64,000 bases of DNA, from contig NZ_JNZP01000015.1 of NCBI RefSeq assembly GCF_000725545.1, positions 1 through 64,000 on the forward strand, in the 5' to 3' direction. This stretch comes from Streptomyces exfoliatus. GTDB lineage: Bacteria > Actinomycetota > Actinomycetes > Streptomycetales > Streptomycetaceae. Positions 25,427-37,952 of the stretch are shown piece by piece; the stretch's first letter is position 1; each line of letters starts with the position of its first letter. The translations under genes and the position numbers were made by a program. Below the pieces are notes generated by a model. That model ran no database searches. It saw nothing but the letters and a program-made list of their open reading frames with translations, and was not told the DNA's origin.

Positions 25427-25932
25427 GGCTGGGGCTCCTCGGTGCGGCTCTCGGTCGGTGTCTGTTCGGCGGGGGTGACGGTGCGGGGAAGGGGCAGCGG
25501 GACCGGCGTGACGGCCGCGGGGGCGGTCGCCGGGCGGTCCGGGAGGACGGGGGGTTCGTCGGTGAGCCGCACGGCGCGCACGGACGGGACTCCGCGCCGC
25601 CGGGCCTGCGCGGCACGGGACGGCTCAGGCACCGTCACGGTCCCGACGCGGGGCGGGATGCCGGACGGCCGCGGGGGCCGGTCCTCCGCGTCGCCGCGGG
25701 AACCGGCGGGCGGGGTGAGGGGAACGGGCCGGACGCGCGGGCCGCTCTGCGGTTCAGGAGCTTGGTCCGGTTCCTGGGTCGGTTCCTGTTCCTGTGCAGG
25801 TTCCTGGGCCGGTTCCGGTTCCGGGCCGGGGTCCAGGTTGGCGATGAGATCGGGCACGGGGGTGACGTCGGTGGTCTCGTCGGTGGGGTCGGTGAGGGGG
25901 TGGGGGACCGGAGCGGGCGGGACGAGGGTCAC
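25423..25932 (-). CDS. Proline-rich disordered protein inside SMC operon
   Basis: A 169-residue protein of low complexity: an acidic Pro/Glu/Gln stretch (EPEPAQEPAQEQEP, about 35-60) followed by a Pro/Arg-rich half. No domain is recognised. It begins with a GTG overlapping the kleisin stop and ends overlapping the KITE start, so it is fully embedded in a coupled chain, which argues for a real product. Other MukF-MukE-MukB type operons have no extra gene here. It may be a linker or regulatory partner. A shifted start cannot be excluded. Confidence 0.6.
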   Translation of the reverse strand: MTLVPPAPVPHPLTDPTDETTDVTPVPDLIANLDPGPEPEPAQEPAQEQEPTQEPDQAPEPQSGPRVRPVPLTPPAGSRGDAEDRPPRPSGIPPRVGTVTVPEPSRAAQARRRGVPSVRAVRLTDEPPVLPDRPATAPAAVTPVPLPLPRTVTPAEQTPTESRTEEPQP

Positions 25933-27473
25933 GAGGCCTCCGACCGGTCCGCGGCCATGCCCGCCGCGTCGAGCAGGGCCGTACCGACGATGAGGTCGGC
26001 GCCCCCGAACTCGGGGTCGTCCAGCGGGGTGCCGTCGTCGACGGCGAAGAGGAGTCGCTCCTCGCCCTGCCGGTAGGCCGTGCCGACCGGGGGGCTCGCC
26101 GCGTGGACGGCGAGGAGGGCGACGAGGTACGGCAGGTCGGCGTCGAGCCGGCGGGCGTCGGCGAGCAGACCGGAGAGGCGGCGCGGGGCGTCGTGCTCCA
26201 GGTCGAGCAGGCGCAGGGCGCTCGCGAGCTGCTCCTCGCTGAAGCGGGAGTCGTCGGGGGTGGCGATGAGGTCGGGCTCGGGCATCTCGGCGCCGAGGTG
26301 CTCGCGCTCGACGGGCGGGGTGAGCAGCAGGTCGACGAGGTCGCCGAGGCGCACGGAGGCGGGGGTGCGCAGCCCGGTGCCGCGGGCGAAGAAGGCGTCG
26401 GTGACCCTGGCGGCGTGTTCGACGGGGAGCGGCAGGGTGGGGGCGACGAGCTGTCCGTACAGGTCGAGCCCGGTGTACGCGGTGGGGGCTGCGAAGGCCT
26501 GCCGGTCCTGCTCGGCGCGGAAGAGGGGGCCGGCGTCGAGCAGGCGGGACTGGAGCTGGGTGTGACGCCGGATGCAGTCCTTCACTATGTCGACGAGCTC
26601 GGCGGCGCGCCGCTTGTGCTCGGCCGTCTTGGCGTCGGACGCGGCCTCGGCCTCGTCACGGGCCTTGCGGATGTTGGTGAGGATCGCGTTCTCGTGGCGG
26701 TAGCGGTCGGCGACGTGGTCGAGGGCCTCGGCGATCATGTCCGGCACCGCGTTGAGCCAGTCCACCGCGCGTACGTTGCGCCGGGTGGCCTCCAGGGTCC
26801 TGCGGAGGCTCTCGGCGTACTGCACGGTCCGGTAGCGCGCCTGCTCGGCGGCGAGCTGGGCGTCGGCGAGGCGGCCCCGGTTGATGAGGACCTCCAGCTT
26901 CACCTCGGCGGCGATCTGGGCGCTGGTGACGTCGGTGTCGAGGGCTCCGACGAGGACGTTGACCGCTTCGTCGGTGGTGCGGAGGTAGACGCCGCCGCCG
27001 TATCCCGGGACCTCTTCGATGAGCTTGAAGTCGTAGTCCCTGCGGACGTAGACGCCGTCGGATCCGAAGGTGCCGTAGACGGCGCGGAAGCCGCGGTCGA
27101 CGCTGCCGACGTTGATCAGGTTCTCCAGGACCCAGCGGGCCACGCGCTCGTGTTCGGCGGCGGGGCGGGTGGGTGCCTGGGCGGCGACGCGGGGCAGCAG
27201 GCGGGCGACGATCTGCTCGTGGTCGGCGCCGGTGTCGAAGTCCATGTTCAGCGTGATGAGGTCGATCGCGGCGAGGGCGACCTCGGCCATCGCGTAGACC
27301 GTGTACTCGCCGGCCAGGTTCGCCTTGCGCGCGTCGAGGTCGTGCAGCGGGGCGGTGCACGCGAGCGCGCGGAGGCGCCGCGCGAGCCCTTCGTCGGCGG
27401 CCGGACCCTGCGCGGGCCGCGGCCCCGCGCTGAGCTGGGGCGGAGCGAGGTCCGTCGAGGCAGGCGAAGTCAC
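25929..27473 (-). CDS. Kleisin-like SMC subunit (MukF/MksF/JetA-like)
   Basis: A 514-residue first gene of the operon. An N-terminal winged-helix region (about 60-190, with LENLINVGSVDRGFRAVYG and DYDFKLIEEVPG) is followed by a helical segment (about 190-300: AAEVKLEVLINRGRLADAQL, ARYRTVQYAESLRRTLEAT) matching the helical bundle that follows the winged helix in MksF and JetA. The C-terminal 150 residues would bind an SMC head. The GTG at 27473 is the first start fitting the N-terminus; GAGGAC lies 14 bases upstream. A GntR gene lies 68 bases further upstream on the same strand and could be co-transcribed. Confidence 0.7.
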   Translation of the reverse strand: MTSPASTDLAPPQLSAGPRPAQGPAADEGLARRLRALACTAPLHDLDARKANLAGEYTVYAMAEVALAAIDLITLNMDFDTGADHEQIVARLLPRVAAQAPTRPAAEHERVARWVLENLINVGSVDRGFRAVYGTFGSDGVYVRRDYDFKLIEEVPGYGGGVYLRTTDEAVNVLVGALDTDVTSAQIAAEVKLEVLINRGRLADAQLAAEQARYRTVQYAESLRRTLEATRRNVRAVDWLNAVPDMIAEALDHVADRYRHENAILTNIRKARDEAEAASDAKTAEHKRRAAELVDIVKDCIRRHTQLQSRLLDAGPLFRAEQDRQAFAAPTAYTGLDLYGQLVAPTLPLPVEHAARVTDAFFARGTGLRTPASVRLGDLVDLLLTPPVEREHLGAEMPEPDLIATPDDSRFSEEQLASALRLLDLEHDAPRRLSGLLADARRLDADLPYLVALLAVHAASPPVGTAYRQGEERLLFAVDDGTPLDDPEFGGADLIVGTALLDAAGMAADRSEAS

Positions 27474-27541
27474 GGTGCACAGATTAGGTCCTCGAACTGA
27501 CAACGGTCGAAACGGCGCAGATGCGACCGGGCTCGCGGAGG

Positions 27542-28252
27542 TCAGTCCGAAGGGTCCCGCGGGGTGTCGACGGCCCGGGCGTAGGCGACGGAGAGCCGGG
27601 TGAGGGAGTCGTCGAGGTAGCGGGCGAGGAGCCGTTCGGCCGCCGTCCGCTCGCCGGCCCGCAGGGCGTCGAGGATCTCCCGGTTCCGGGCCAGGTACGG
27701 CTCGTGCAGGGTGCGGGGGTCGTCGACGACGTGGAACGCGAGGCGGAGTTCGGCGAGGACGCCCCGCATCAGTTCGTCGGTGCGGGCGCTGCCCGCGAGG
27801 GCGACGAGCTCCCGGTGGAAGTGGATGTTGGCCGTGGAGACGCCCTTCCAGTCCTCCGCGCGGGCCGCGGTGTCGCCCTCCGCCACGGCGGCGGCGAGCG
27901 CGTCGAGGGCGTACGGGGGCTGTCCGAGGCCGCGCACGACGGCGCACTCGACGAGGCGCCGGGTGCGGTGGATGTCGGCCACGTCCTCGGCGTCGAGCAC
28001 GCGGACGAAGACCCCGCGGTTGAGTTCGTGAACCAGGAGCCGCTCGTGGGTGAGGAGCCGGAAGGCCTCGCGCAGTGTGTTGCGGGACACACCGAGCGCG
28101 CCGCCGATGGCTTCCTCCGAGAGCCGGGTGCCGGGCGGGAAATAGCCCTCCGCGATCCGGTCGCGCAGGATGTCGGCGACTCGTTCCGCCGTGCTGGTGC
28201 GGCCGAGGAGCATCCGGTCGGCGCTCAGGTCCCCTTCTTCGCTCGCTGCCAC
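27542..28252 (-). CDS. GntR regulator, FadR subfamily
   Basis: A 236-residue regulator. A winged helix at about 18-80 (GTRLSEEAIGGALGVSRNTLREAFRLL) is followed by an all-helical FCD ligand-binding domain (HFHRELVALAGSARTDELM). FadR-type regulators bind small carboxylates. It is divergent from pxpABC with a palindrome in the shared promoter, so control of 5-oxoproline use is the likely role, with oxoproline or glutamate as a possible ligand (inference). The GTG at 28252 is preceded by GAGAGGAAG. Confidence 0.88.
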   Translation of the reverse strand: MAASEEGDLSADRMLLGRTSTAERVADILRDRIAEGYFPPGTRLSEEAIGGALGVSRNTLREAFRLLTHERLLVHELNRGVFVRVLDAEDVADIHRTRRLVECAVVRGLGQPPYALDALAAAVAEGDTAARAEDWKGVSTANIHFHRELVALAGSARTDELMRGVLAELRLAFHVVDDPRTLHEPYLARNREILDALRAGERTAAERLLARYLDDSLTRLSVAYARAVDTPRDPSD

Positions 28253-28297
28253 GCCGCTTCCTCTCCCGTTCGCTGCCCCTGTCGACTCACGGTCATC

Positions 28298-28327
28298 TTG
28301 TCGGATTGTTCAACGATCCTCTACCTT
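28298..28327 (+). promoter_or_regulatory. pxpA promoter with embedded GntR-type operator
   Basis: TTGTCG (28298-28303) and TACCTT (28322-28327) are separated by 18 bases. Between them lies GATTGTT-C-AACGATC (28304-28318), a palindrome with one mismatched pair, typical of FadR-subfamily operators. A repressor bound here would cover the promoter. Confidence 0.6.
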
Positions 28328-28371
28328 GACGGCACCGTACGGTACCCCTCCCTCCTGCCTGCGAGGTGCAG

Positions 28372-29148
28372 ATGCGCACGTCCCCCGACCAGGTCCCCAT
28401 CGACCTCAACGCCGATCTCGGCGAGGGCTTCGGCCGCTGGACGCTCACCGACGACGAGCAGCTCCTGTCCGTCGTGACCAGCGCCAACGTCGCCTGCGGC
28501 TTCCACGCGGGGGACGCGGCCACCATGCGGCGGGTGTGCGAGCTCGCCGCCGAGCGCGGGGTACGGATCGGCGCCCAGGTCTCGTACCGCGACCTGGCGG
28601 GGTTCGGGAGGCGCTCCATGGACGTCCCCGCGGCGGAGCTGGCCGCGGAGGTGGCGTACCAGATCGGTGCCCTCGAGGTCTTCGCACGCGCGGCGGGCGC
28701 GCGCGTGGCCTACGTGAAGCCGCACGGGGCGCTCTACAACCGGGTGGTCCGGGACGAGGAGCAGGCGGCGGCGGTGGTCGAGGGCGTGCTGCTCGCGGAC
28801 CGCACGCTGCCGGTCCTCGGCCTGCCCGGTTCGCGACTGCACGAGGCGGCGACGAAGGCGGGGCTGCCGGCGGTGCCGGAGGCCTTCGGCGACCGGGCCT
28901 ACCGGGCGGACGGCTCCCTGCTGCCGCGCGGGCAGGCGGGGGCCGTCGTCAGCGACCCTGCGGCGGTGGTGGAGCGTTCGTTGGCCATGGCCCGGTTCGG
29001 TGTGGTCACGGCGCACTGCGGGAGTTCCGTGGCGGTGCGGCCCCGGTCGCTGTGCCTGCACGGCGACACACCGGGCGCGGTGGACCTCGCCCGGCGGGTC
29101 AGGGAGCGCCTCGAGGCCTCCGGGGTGAAGGTGGAGGCCTTCGCGTGA
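28372..29148 (+). CDS. pxpA: 5-oxoprolinase subunit A (LamB/YcsF family)
   Basis: A 258-residue subunit of the prokaryotic PxpABC complex, which opens 5-oxoproline (pyroglutamate) to glutamate using ATP. DLNADLGEGFG, SANVACGFHAGD and YVKPHGALYN are family hallmarks. The ATG at 28372 has GAGG five bases upstream; a GTG two codons earlier is less suitable. The stop overlaps the pxpB start as GTGA. Confidence 0.93.
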   Translation: MRTSPDQVPIDLNADLGEGFGRWTLTDDEQLLSVVTSANVACGFHAGDAATMRRVCELAAERGVRIGAQVSYRDLAGFGRRSMDVPAAELAAEVAYQIGALEVFARAAGARVAYVKPHGALYNRVVRDEEQAAAVVEGVLLADRTLPVLGLPGSRLHEAATKAGLPAVPEAFGDRAYRADGSLLPRGQAGAVVSDPAAVVERSLAMARFGVVTAHCGSSVAVRPRSLCLHGDTPGAVDLARRVRERLEASGVKVEAFA

Positions 29149-29795
29149 ACGCCGTCGGCACGCGCGCGATGCGCGTGGGCGAGCGGGCGGTCCTGGTGGA
29201 GCTGGCCGGGGGCGAGGAGACGGAGGCCTTCCACGCCGAACTGCTGCGGCGGCGGGCGGCCGGCACCCTTCCCGCCGTGCGCGAGATCGTGCCGGCGGCA
29301 CGCACGGTGCTCCTCGACGGGGTGGCCGACCCGGAGCGGCTGGCGGCCGAGCTGCCCGGCTGGGAGGTGGGGCCGCTCTCCGCGCGCGTGGGCGCGGCGG
29401 TCGGGATACCGGTCCGGTACGACGGGCCCGACCTCGCGGAGGTCGCCGCGCTGTGGGGGGTCTCCGTCGAGGCGGCGGTACGGATCCACACGGCCGCCGA
29501 GTTCCGGGTCGCCTTCTGCGGGTTCGCGCCCGGCTTCGGCTATCTGACGGGACTCGACGAGCGGTACGGGGTGCCGCGCCGGGCCACTCCGCGTACCGCG
29601 GTACCTGCCGGCTCCGTCGCCCTGGCGGGCCCGTACACGGGCGTGTACCCGCGCTCCTCGCCCGGTGGCTGGCAGTTGATCGGCACGACGGACACGGTGC
29701 TCTGGGACACCGGCAGGGAGCCGGCCGCGCTGCTCGCTCCGGGCACCCGGGTCCGGTTCACGGAGGCGGGCGCGACGGGGGAGGGCGGGCGATGA
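29145..29795 (+). CDS. pxpB: 5-oxoprolinase subunit B (KipI-like)
   Basis: A 216-residue KipI/AHS1-family subunit. CGFAPGFGYL, ATPRTAVPAGSVALAG and SPGGWQLIG are the conserved blocks. The GTG at 29145 overlaps the pxpA stop, and the 3' end overlaps the pxpC start as ATGA, so all three subunits are coupled. Confidence 0.92.
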   Translation: MNAVGTRAMRVGERAVLVELAGGEETEAFHAELLRRRAAGTLPAVREIVPAARTVLLDGVADPERLAAELPGWEVGPLSARVGAAVGIPVRYDGPDLAEVAALWGVSVEAAVRIHTAAEFRVAFCGFAPGFGYLTGLDERYGVPRRATPRTAVPAGSVALAGPYTGVYPRSSPGGWQLIGTTDTVLWDTGREPAALLAPGTRVRFTEAGATGEGGR

Positions 29796-30644
29796 GCGAC
29801 CGGGCCGTCGCCGTGGTCAGGGCCGGGGCGCTGACCACCGTGCAGGACCTGGGCCGAACCGGCCACGCGCATCTCGGGGTGCCCCGCTCGGGCGCCCTCG
29901 ACCCGGCGGCCGTACGGCTCGTGAACCGGCTCGTGGGAAACCCCGGGACGGCGGCCGTCCTGGAGACCACCGTCAACGGCTGTGCGGTGCGGACGCGTTG
30001 CGCGGTGACCGTCGCCGTGGGCGGCGCGCCCTGCCCGGTCCGGGTGGACGGACGCCCGGCCGCCTGGGGAACGGCGGTCCGCGTGGCCGCCGGATCGGTC
30101 CTGGAGATCGGCACCGCCGTGCGCGGGGTGCGCGCCTACGTGGCCTTCGGCGGTGGGATCGACGTCGGTCCGGTGCTCGGCAGCCGCTCCACCGACCTGC
30201 TGTCCGGCCTTGGTCCGGCGCCGCTGGCGGACGAGATGGTCCTGCCCCTGGGCCGGCCCCCGTACACGGCCACGAAGGGATACGTCGACGCCCCGCCCTG
30301 GCCGGGCCCACCGGACGAACTGGTGCTGCGCGTCCGGCTCGGTCCCCGTGAGGACTGGTTCACGGACGCGGCGCTCCGCACCCTGGCCACGCGCGCGTAC
30401 CGAGTGTCCCCGGCGAGCAACCGCATCGGACTGCGCCTCGAAGGTCCTGCACTCGAACGGGCCCTGCCGGGCGAGCTGGCGAGCGAGGGCATGGTCCTCG
30501 GCGCGGTCCAGGTGCCGCCGGACGGACGGCCCGTGGTGTTCCTCGCGGACCACCCGACGACGGGGGGCTACCCGGTGGTCGGGGTGGTGCGTGAGGCCGA
30601 TCTGGGGGCTGTGGCGCAGGCGGTGCCGGGGACGCCGGTGCGGT

Positions 30645-30661
<17 letters not shown>
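29792..30661 (+). CDS. pxpC: 5-oxoprolinase subunit C (KipA-like)
   Basis: A 289-residue AHS2/KipA-family subunit and partner of Pxp[21 protein letters not shown] near the N-terminus, [10 protein letters not shown] and [13 protein letters not shown] are diagnostic. The 3' end overlaps the convergent fused oxoprolinase gene by 17 bases, leaving no terminator between them. Confidence 0.92.
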
Positions 30662-34255
<3,594 letters not shown>

Positions 34256-34259
<4 letters not shown>

Positions 34260-35239
34260 CTCCCCATTGTGGCCGCGAGCGCCGCGGCGAGGGCGTCGTC
34301 CGCGCGCGCGTCGAGGGGTGCGGGGCCACTGCCGTCGGCCCAGTGGCGGAGCTCCGCACCGGCGAGCAGGAGGAGCTGCGGGAGCAGGTCGCGGCTGCGG
34401 CGGAGGATCCATCCGGTGCCGGCGGTGGCGAGCCAGAGCGCGGCCTCGGCGCGGCCTGGAGGCGGCTGTGCGGGTTCCCGGGCGGGCGGTGCGCCCTGGG
34501 CGAGTCCCCGTTCCGTGAGGAGGCGGTGGAAGCCCTCGGCGACGGCCCGGTGGCCGCGCTCGCCCGGGTGGAGCCGGTCGGCGCTCCACAGGGAGCGGTC
34601 CTCGGTCCAGGCGGCGTCCGCGAGGTGCAGATGGACGGCCCGGTAGCGGGCGGAGAGGGCGTGCACGACGGCGTTGACGGACCGCTGGCGGCGGGCGAGC
34701 GGACGCGCCAGCGGCGGCGGGAGGCCGAGCATCCGGCCGGGGTCGGGCAGGCAGGCGGTGAGGAGTACGGCTCCGGCCGCGTCGAGGTCGGCGCAGACGC
34801 GGTCCAGGTGGCGGGTGAGGCGGGCGATGTCGAAGGTGCGGCGCAGGGTGTCGTTGACCCCGACGACGACGGAGGCGAGGTGCGGCTCGAAGGCGAGGGC
34901 GCGGGGGGCCTGCCGCTCGGCGACATCCGCGCTGAGGGCCCCGCTGACGGCCAGGTTCAGGAACGTGGTCCTCTGCCCGTCGGCCGGGAGCCCGGCGGCG
35001 AGCAGCCGGGCCCACCCCCGCCAGGCGCCGTCCACCCGGTCCCCGACGCCCTCGCTGAGAGAGTCCCCGAGCGCGACGAAGCGGACGGTGCCTGCGGCGC
35101 CCGGACGGGGCCCCGCGGCGGCCGGACGTGACGCGGCCGCGGCCGGAGCTGGGAGGGGCGCGGCGCCGGGGCGCGGGCCGGGGCGTGGCGTGGGTACGCG
35201 GCCGGCCGCGGCGGCGACCGTGACCGGGTCCTGTGTCAC
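34256..35239 (-). CDS. SGNH/GDSL-family hydrolase
   Basis: A 327-residue esterase/lipase-fold protein. Block I is GDSLSEG (58-64, nucleophile Ser60), block III GVNDT, and block [11 protein letters not shown] with the Asp-His pair. The first 50 residues are Ala/Pro-rich and disordered, with no clear signal peptide. The GTG at 35239 overlaps the upstream glycosyltransferase stop. Its place after two GT4 genes hints at acyl or acetyl removal from a glycoconjugate (inference). Confidence 0.85.
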
Positions 35240-36486
35240 CGGCGGGCTCCCTCGGACCGGCGCGGCTCCGGGGCCGGGAGGGCGTCGTGGGCCGCGAGGA
35301 AGGCGGTGACGGAGCGCTCCCAGGTGAAGTGCTCCGCACGCGCGCGTGCCCCATGCCTGCGGGCGGCCTCCGGCGTCGCGAGGAGGCCCCGGACGGCGGA
35401 CGCGAAGGCTCCTGGGGTGTCCACGGCCGAGGCGCCCGCCGTGCCGACGACCTCCGGGAGGGCGGAGGAGGCGCTGACGACGACCGGGGTACCGCAGGCG
35501 AGGGCCTCCAGGGCGGAGAGGCCGAACGTTTCCGCGGGCCCCGGCGCCAGGCACACGTCGGCCGCCGCCTGGAGATCCGCCAGTGCCTCCGGGTCGGCGA
35601 GGTGCCCGAGGAACCGCACCGGCAGCCGCCGCTCCCGTGCCCGCCGCTCCAGGGCGCCGCGCAGCGGCCCGTCACCCGCGACCACGAGGGCGGCGGCGAT
35701 CCCGGCGTCCCGCAGCTCCGCGAGGGCGTCCAGGGCCGTGCCGGGCCGCTTCTCGACGGAGAGGCGCGAGCAGAGCAGGAGCAGCACCCGCTCCCCGCCC
35801 GCGTACCGGGCCCGCAGCACGGTGCTGCGGCGGCCGGGCCTGCGGTGGTCGAGGTCGACGCCGAGCGGAGCCCGTACGACGTTGCGGGCCCCGATCCGTA
35901 CGAACTCCCGCTCCGCCCACTCCGTCGTGCAGACGATCCGCGCGAACGCCCACGCCGTACGGCGGTTGAGCCGGTCCGCCGCGCGGGCCGCCACGGCGGC
36001 CGGCACGCCCCAGGTGCGCAGGACGCCGTCGGCGGTCTCGTGGGAGACCATCACCGAGGGCACCCGGGCGCGGCGCGCCCACTCCCCCGTCCACCGCAGG
36101 GTCGTACGGTCCGAGACCTCGATCCGGTCGGGGGCCAGCTCGTCGAGGAGACGGCGCACCCGGCCCCGGTCGGCGAGGACCCGGTAGCCGCCGGTGCCGG
36201 GCAGCACGGGGCCGGGGAGGGTGACGACCCGGCCCTGGGCGGTGTGGTGATCGCTCTCGACGTCACCGGGGACGACGAGGACCGGTTCGTGTCCGGCCGC
36301 GAGGTAGCCGCGGCCGAGCTGATCGAGGGCGGTCCGCAGACCGCCGGAGGTGGGGGTCACGAAGTTCGCGAGCCGCACGATCCGCAGCCCGCCGCCCCGC
36401 GCGCGGGCGACACCGGCGCCACTGACGCCACCGCCGCCGACGCCGACACCGCTGATGCCGTGACCGCTGATGACGTCCCCGCTCAT
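35236..36486 (-). CDS. GT4 family glycosyltransferase (second of pair)
   Basis: A 416-residue retaining glycosyltransferase with a GT-B fold. The C-terminal nucleotide-sugar half shows [25 protein letters not shown] and [19 protein letters not shown] (the Ex7E motif). The N-terminus has a Gly-rich extension ([16 protein letters not shown]) before the first beta strand (RIVRLANFV). The ATG at 36486 overlaps the previous stop as ATGA. Donor and acceptor are unknown; GDP-mannose and a lipid acceptor are likely for this family in actinobacteria. Confidence 0.86.
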   Translation of the reverse strand: MSGDVISGHGISGVGVGGGGVSGAGVARARGGGLRIVRLANFVTPTSGGLRTALDQLGRGYLAAGHEPVLVVPGDVESDHHTAQGRVVTLPGPVLPGTGGYRVLADRGRVRRLLDELAPDRIEVSDRTTLRWTGEWARRARVPSVMVSHETADGVLRTWGVPAAVAARAADRLNRRTAWAFARIVCTTEWAEREFVRIGARNVVRAPLGVDLDHRRPGRRSTVLRARYAGGERVLLLLCSRLSVEKRPGTALDALAELRDAGIAAALVVAGDGPLRGALERRARERRLPVRFLGHLADPEALADLQAAADVCLAPGPAETFGLSALEALACGTPVVVSASSALPEVVGTAGASAVDTPGAFASAVRGLLATPEAARRHGARARAEHFTWERSVTAFLAAHDALPAPEPRRSEGARR

Positions 36487-37604
36487 GCCGCCACCGCCGT
36501 CCGCTCGCGCAGGACCTCCAGGTAGTGGCCGATCAGCTCGTCCCCGAGGACCTCCCAGGTACGGCCCTCGACGGCCGTACGTCCCGCCCTGCCGTACGCC
36601 GCGCGCAGCTCCGGTGCGGCCGCGAGCGTGCCGACCGCCTCGCGCAGCGCCTCGGGGTCTCCCGGGGGTACGAGGAGCCCGGTGCGCCCGTGGTCGACGA
36701 GGTCCAGGGGTCCTCCCGCGTCCGGGCCGATCACCGGGACGCCGCTCGCCATGGCCTCCTGGACGGTCTGGCAGAAGGTCTCGAACGGGCCGGTGTGGGC
36801 GAACACGTCGAGCGAGGCGAAGATCCGGGCGAGGTCGGCTCCGGTGCGGCGGCCCAGGAAGCGGGCGCCGGGCAGCGCGGTGCGCAGCGCGGGTCCGCTC
36901 GGCCCGTCGCCGACGACCACCACCCGTACGCCCGGGAGTTCTGCCGCTCCGGAGAGCAGGTCCACGCGCTTCTCGGGGGCGAGGCGGCCCACGTAGCCGA
37001 CCAGGAGTTCGCCGTCGGGGGCGAGCTCCCGGCGCAGTGCGGCGTCCCGGAACTCCGGGTGGAAGCGGGCGGTGTCCACGCCTCGCCCCCAGAGCCGTAT
37101 GCGGCCGATGCCGTGGGCCTCCAGGTCGCGGACGGCCGCGGAGGAGGGAGCGAGGGTGCGGTCGGCCGCTCCGTGGACGGCGCGCAGGCGCCGCCAGGCG
37201 GCCCCCTTGCCGGTTCCCACGTAGGTCCGGGCGTAGCCGGCGAGGTCGGTCTGGTAGACGGCGACGGCGGGGATGCCCAGCCGGGCGGCGGCGGTCATCC
37301 CGCGTACTCCGAGGACGAACGGTCCCGCGAGGTGGACGAGGTCGGCGCGGTGGGCGGCGATGGCCGCGGCGACGCGGCGGCTGGGCAGGGCGACCCGTAC
37401 CTGCGGATAGCCGGGCAGGGGGAGGGAGGGCACCCGGACGACGGCGCAGGGGGCGTCGGCGTCCGCTGCCTGGTCGGCGACGGCGGGGGCGATGACGAGC
37501 GGGGTGTGACCCCGCCGGACGAGGTGGCGCGCGGTCTGCAGGGCGCAGTGCGCCACACCGTTGACGTCGGGAGGGAAGGATTCGGTGACGATGACGACAC
37601 GCAT
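36483..37604 (-). CDS. GT4 family glycosyltransferase (first of pair), mannosyltransferase-like
   Basis: A 373-residue GT-B enzyme starting MRVVIVTESFPPDVNGVAHC, typical of alpha-mannosyltransferases of the PimB/MgtA type. GRLAPEKRVDLL, VVGDGPSGPAL and FETFCQTVQEAMASGVPVIG (Ex7E) are clear. It is the first gene of a four-gene coupled run: GT4, GT4, SGNH, fused oxoprolinase. No good ribosome site precedes the ATG at 37604, yet the protein begins exactly at the first strand, so the start is accepted. Exact product unknown. Confidence 0.87.
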   Translation of the reverse strand: MRVVIVTESFPPDVNGVAHCALQTARHLVRRGHTPLVIAPAVADQAADADAPCAVVRVPSLPLPGYPQVRVALPSRRVAAAIAAHRADLVHLAGPFVLGVRGMTAAARLGIPAVAVYQTDLAGYARTYVGTGKGAAWRRLRAVHGAADRTLAPSSAAVRDLEAHGIGRIRLWGRGVDTARFHPEFRDAALRRELAPDGELLVGYVGRLAPEKRVDLLSGAAELPGVRVVVVGDGPSGPALRTALPGARFLGRRTGADLARIFASLDVFAHTGPFETFCQTVQEAMASGVPVIGPDAGGPLDLVDHGRTGLLVPPGDPEALREAVGTLAAAPELRAAYGRAGRTAVEGRTWEVLGDELIGHYLEVLRERTAVAA

Positions 37605-37730
37605 ACGGGTGTTGTCGCCGCGCTCGGCGTGTCCCTGCCAACGTCGATCTGGACGGGGAGGGAACGTCCCATGAGCGTTTCGGGCGGGGCCCGCCGGAGA
37701 GCACCGGCGGCGGGCCGCACGCGGGCACGT

Positions 37731-37778
37731 GGGCCGCTCGCGGGGTCCACGCGCGCGCGTGGACCCCGCGAGCGGCCC
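37731..37778. repeat. Perfect 48-bp palindrome
   Basis: Bases 37731-37754 (GGGCCGCTCG, then CGGGGTCCAC, then GCGC) are exactly the reverse complement of 37755-37778, with no loop. As RNA this folds to a hairpin of about 22 bp. Its position after the HEAT gene and before the GT4 operon fits an extreme terminator, but perfect long palindromes are unstable and rare. Confidence 0.85.
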
Positions 37779-37871
37779 GTTCGCCGGCGACCGGACCCCC
37801 GGCGCCCGCGAGGTCCGGGGCGGGGCCTCGCCCGGCGGGGTCTCCGCCGGGGGCCGCGCCGCCCCGGATTC

Positions 37872-37892
37872 GGTCACCGGTCACCGGTCACC
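37872..37892. repeat. Tandem 7-bp repeat GGTCACC x3
   Basis: Three exact copies of GGTCACC run head to tail, followed by GGTGCCGGTGATTCCGTGACC. CGGTCAC and GTGACCG can also pair. This may be part of the terminator of the HEAT-repeat gene. Confidence 0.6.
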
Positions 37893-37952
37893 GGTGCCGG
37901 TGATTCCGTGACCGTGTCAGCGACCGGTGTCAGCGTCCAGGTCCGACCGGGG

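Larger units (their letters stand above)
37605..37952. other. Intergenic region with strong palindrome and repeats
   Basis: This 348-base region lies between the starts of the GT4 operon and the end of the HEAT-repeat gene, both on the minus strand. No gene is seen. It contains the 48-bp palindrome, a GGTCACC triple repeat and several GC-rich hairpins, so it should hold the terminator of the HEAT gene and the GT4 promoter, which I cannot place. Confidence 0.5.

Noticed and set aside
37872..37892. GGTCACC repeats as a CRISPR or iteron array
   Set aside because: Units are only 7 bp, without spacers, and there are only three; more likely part of a terminator.
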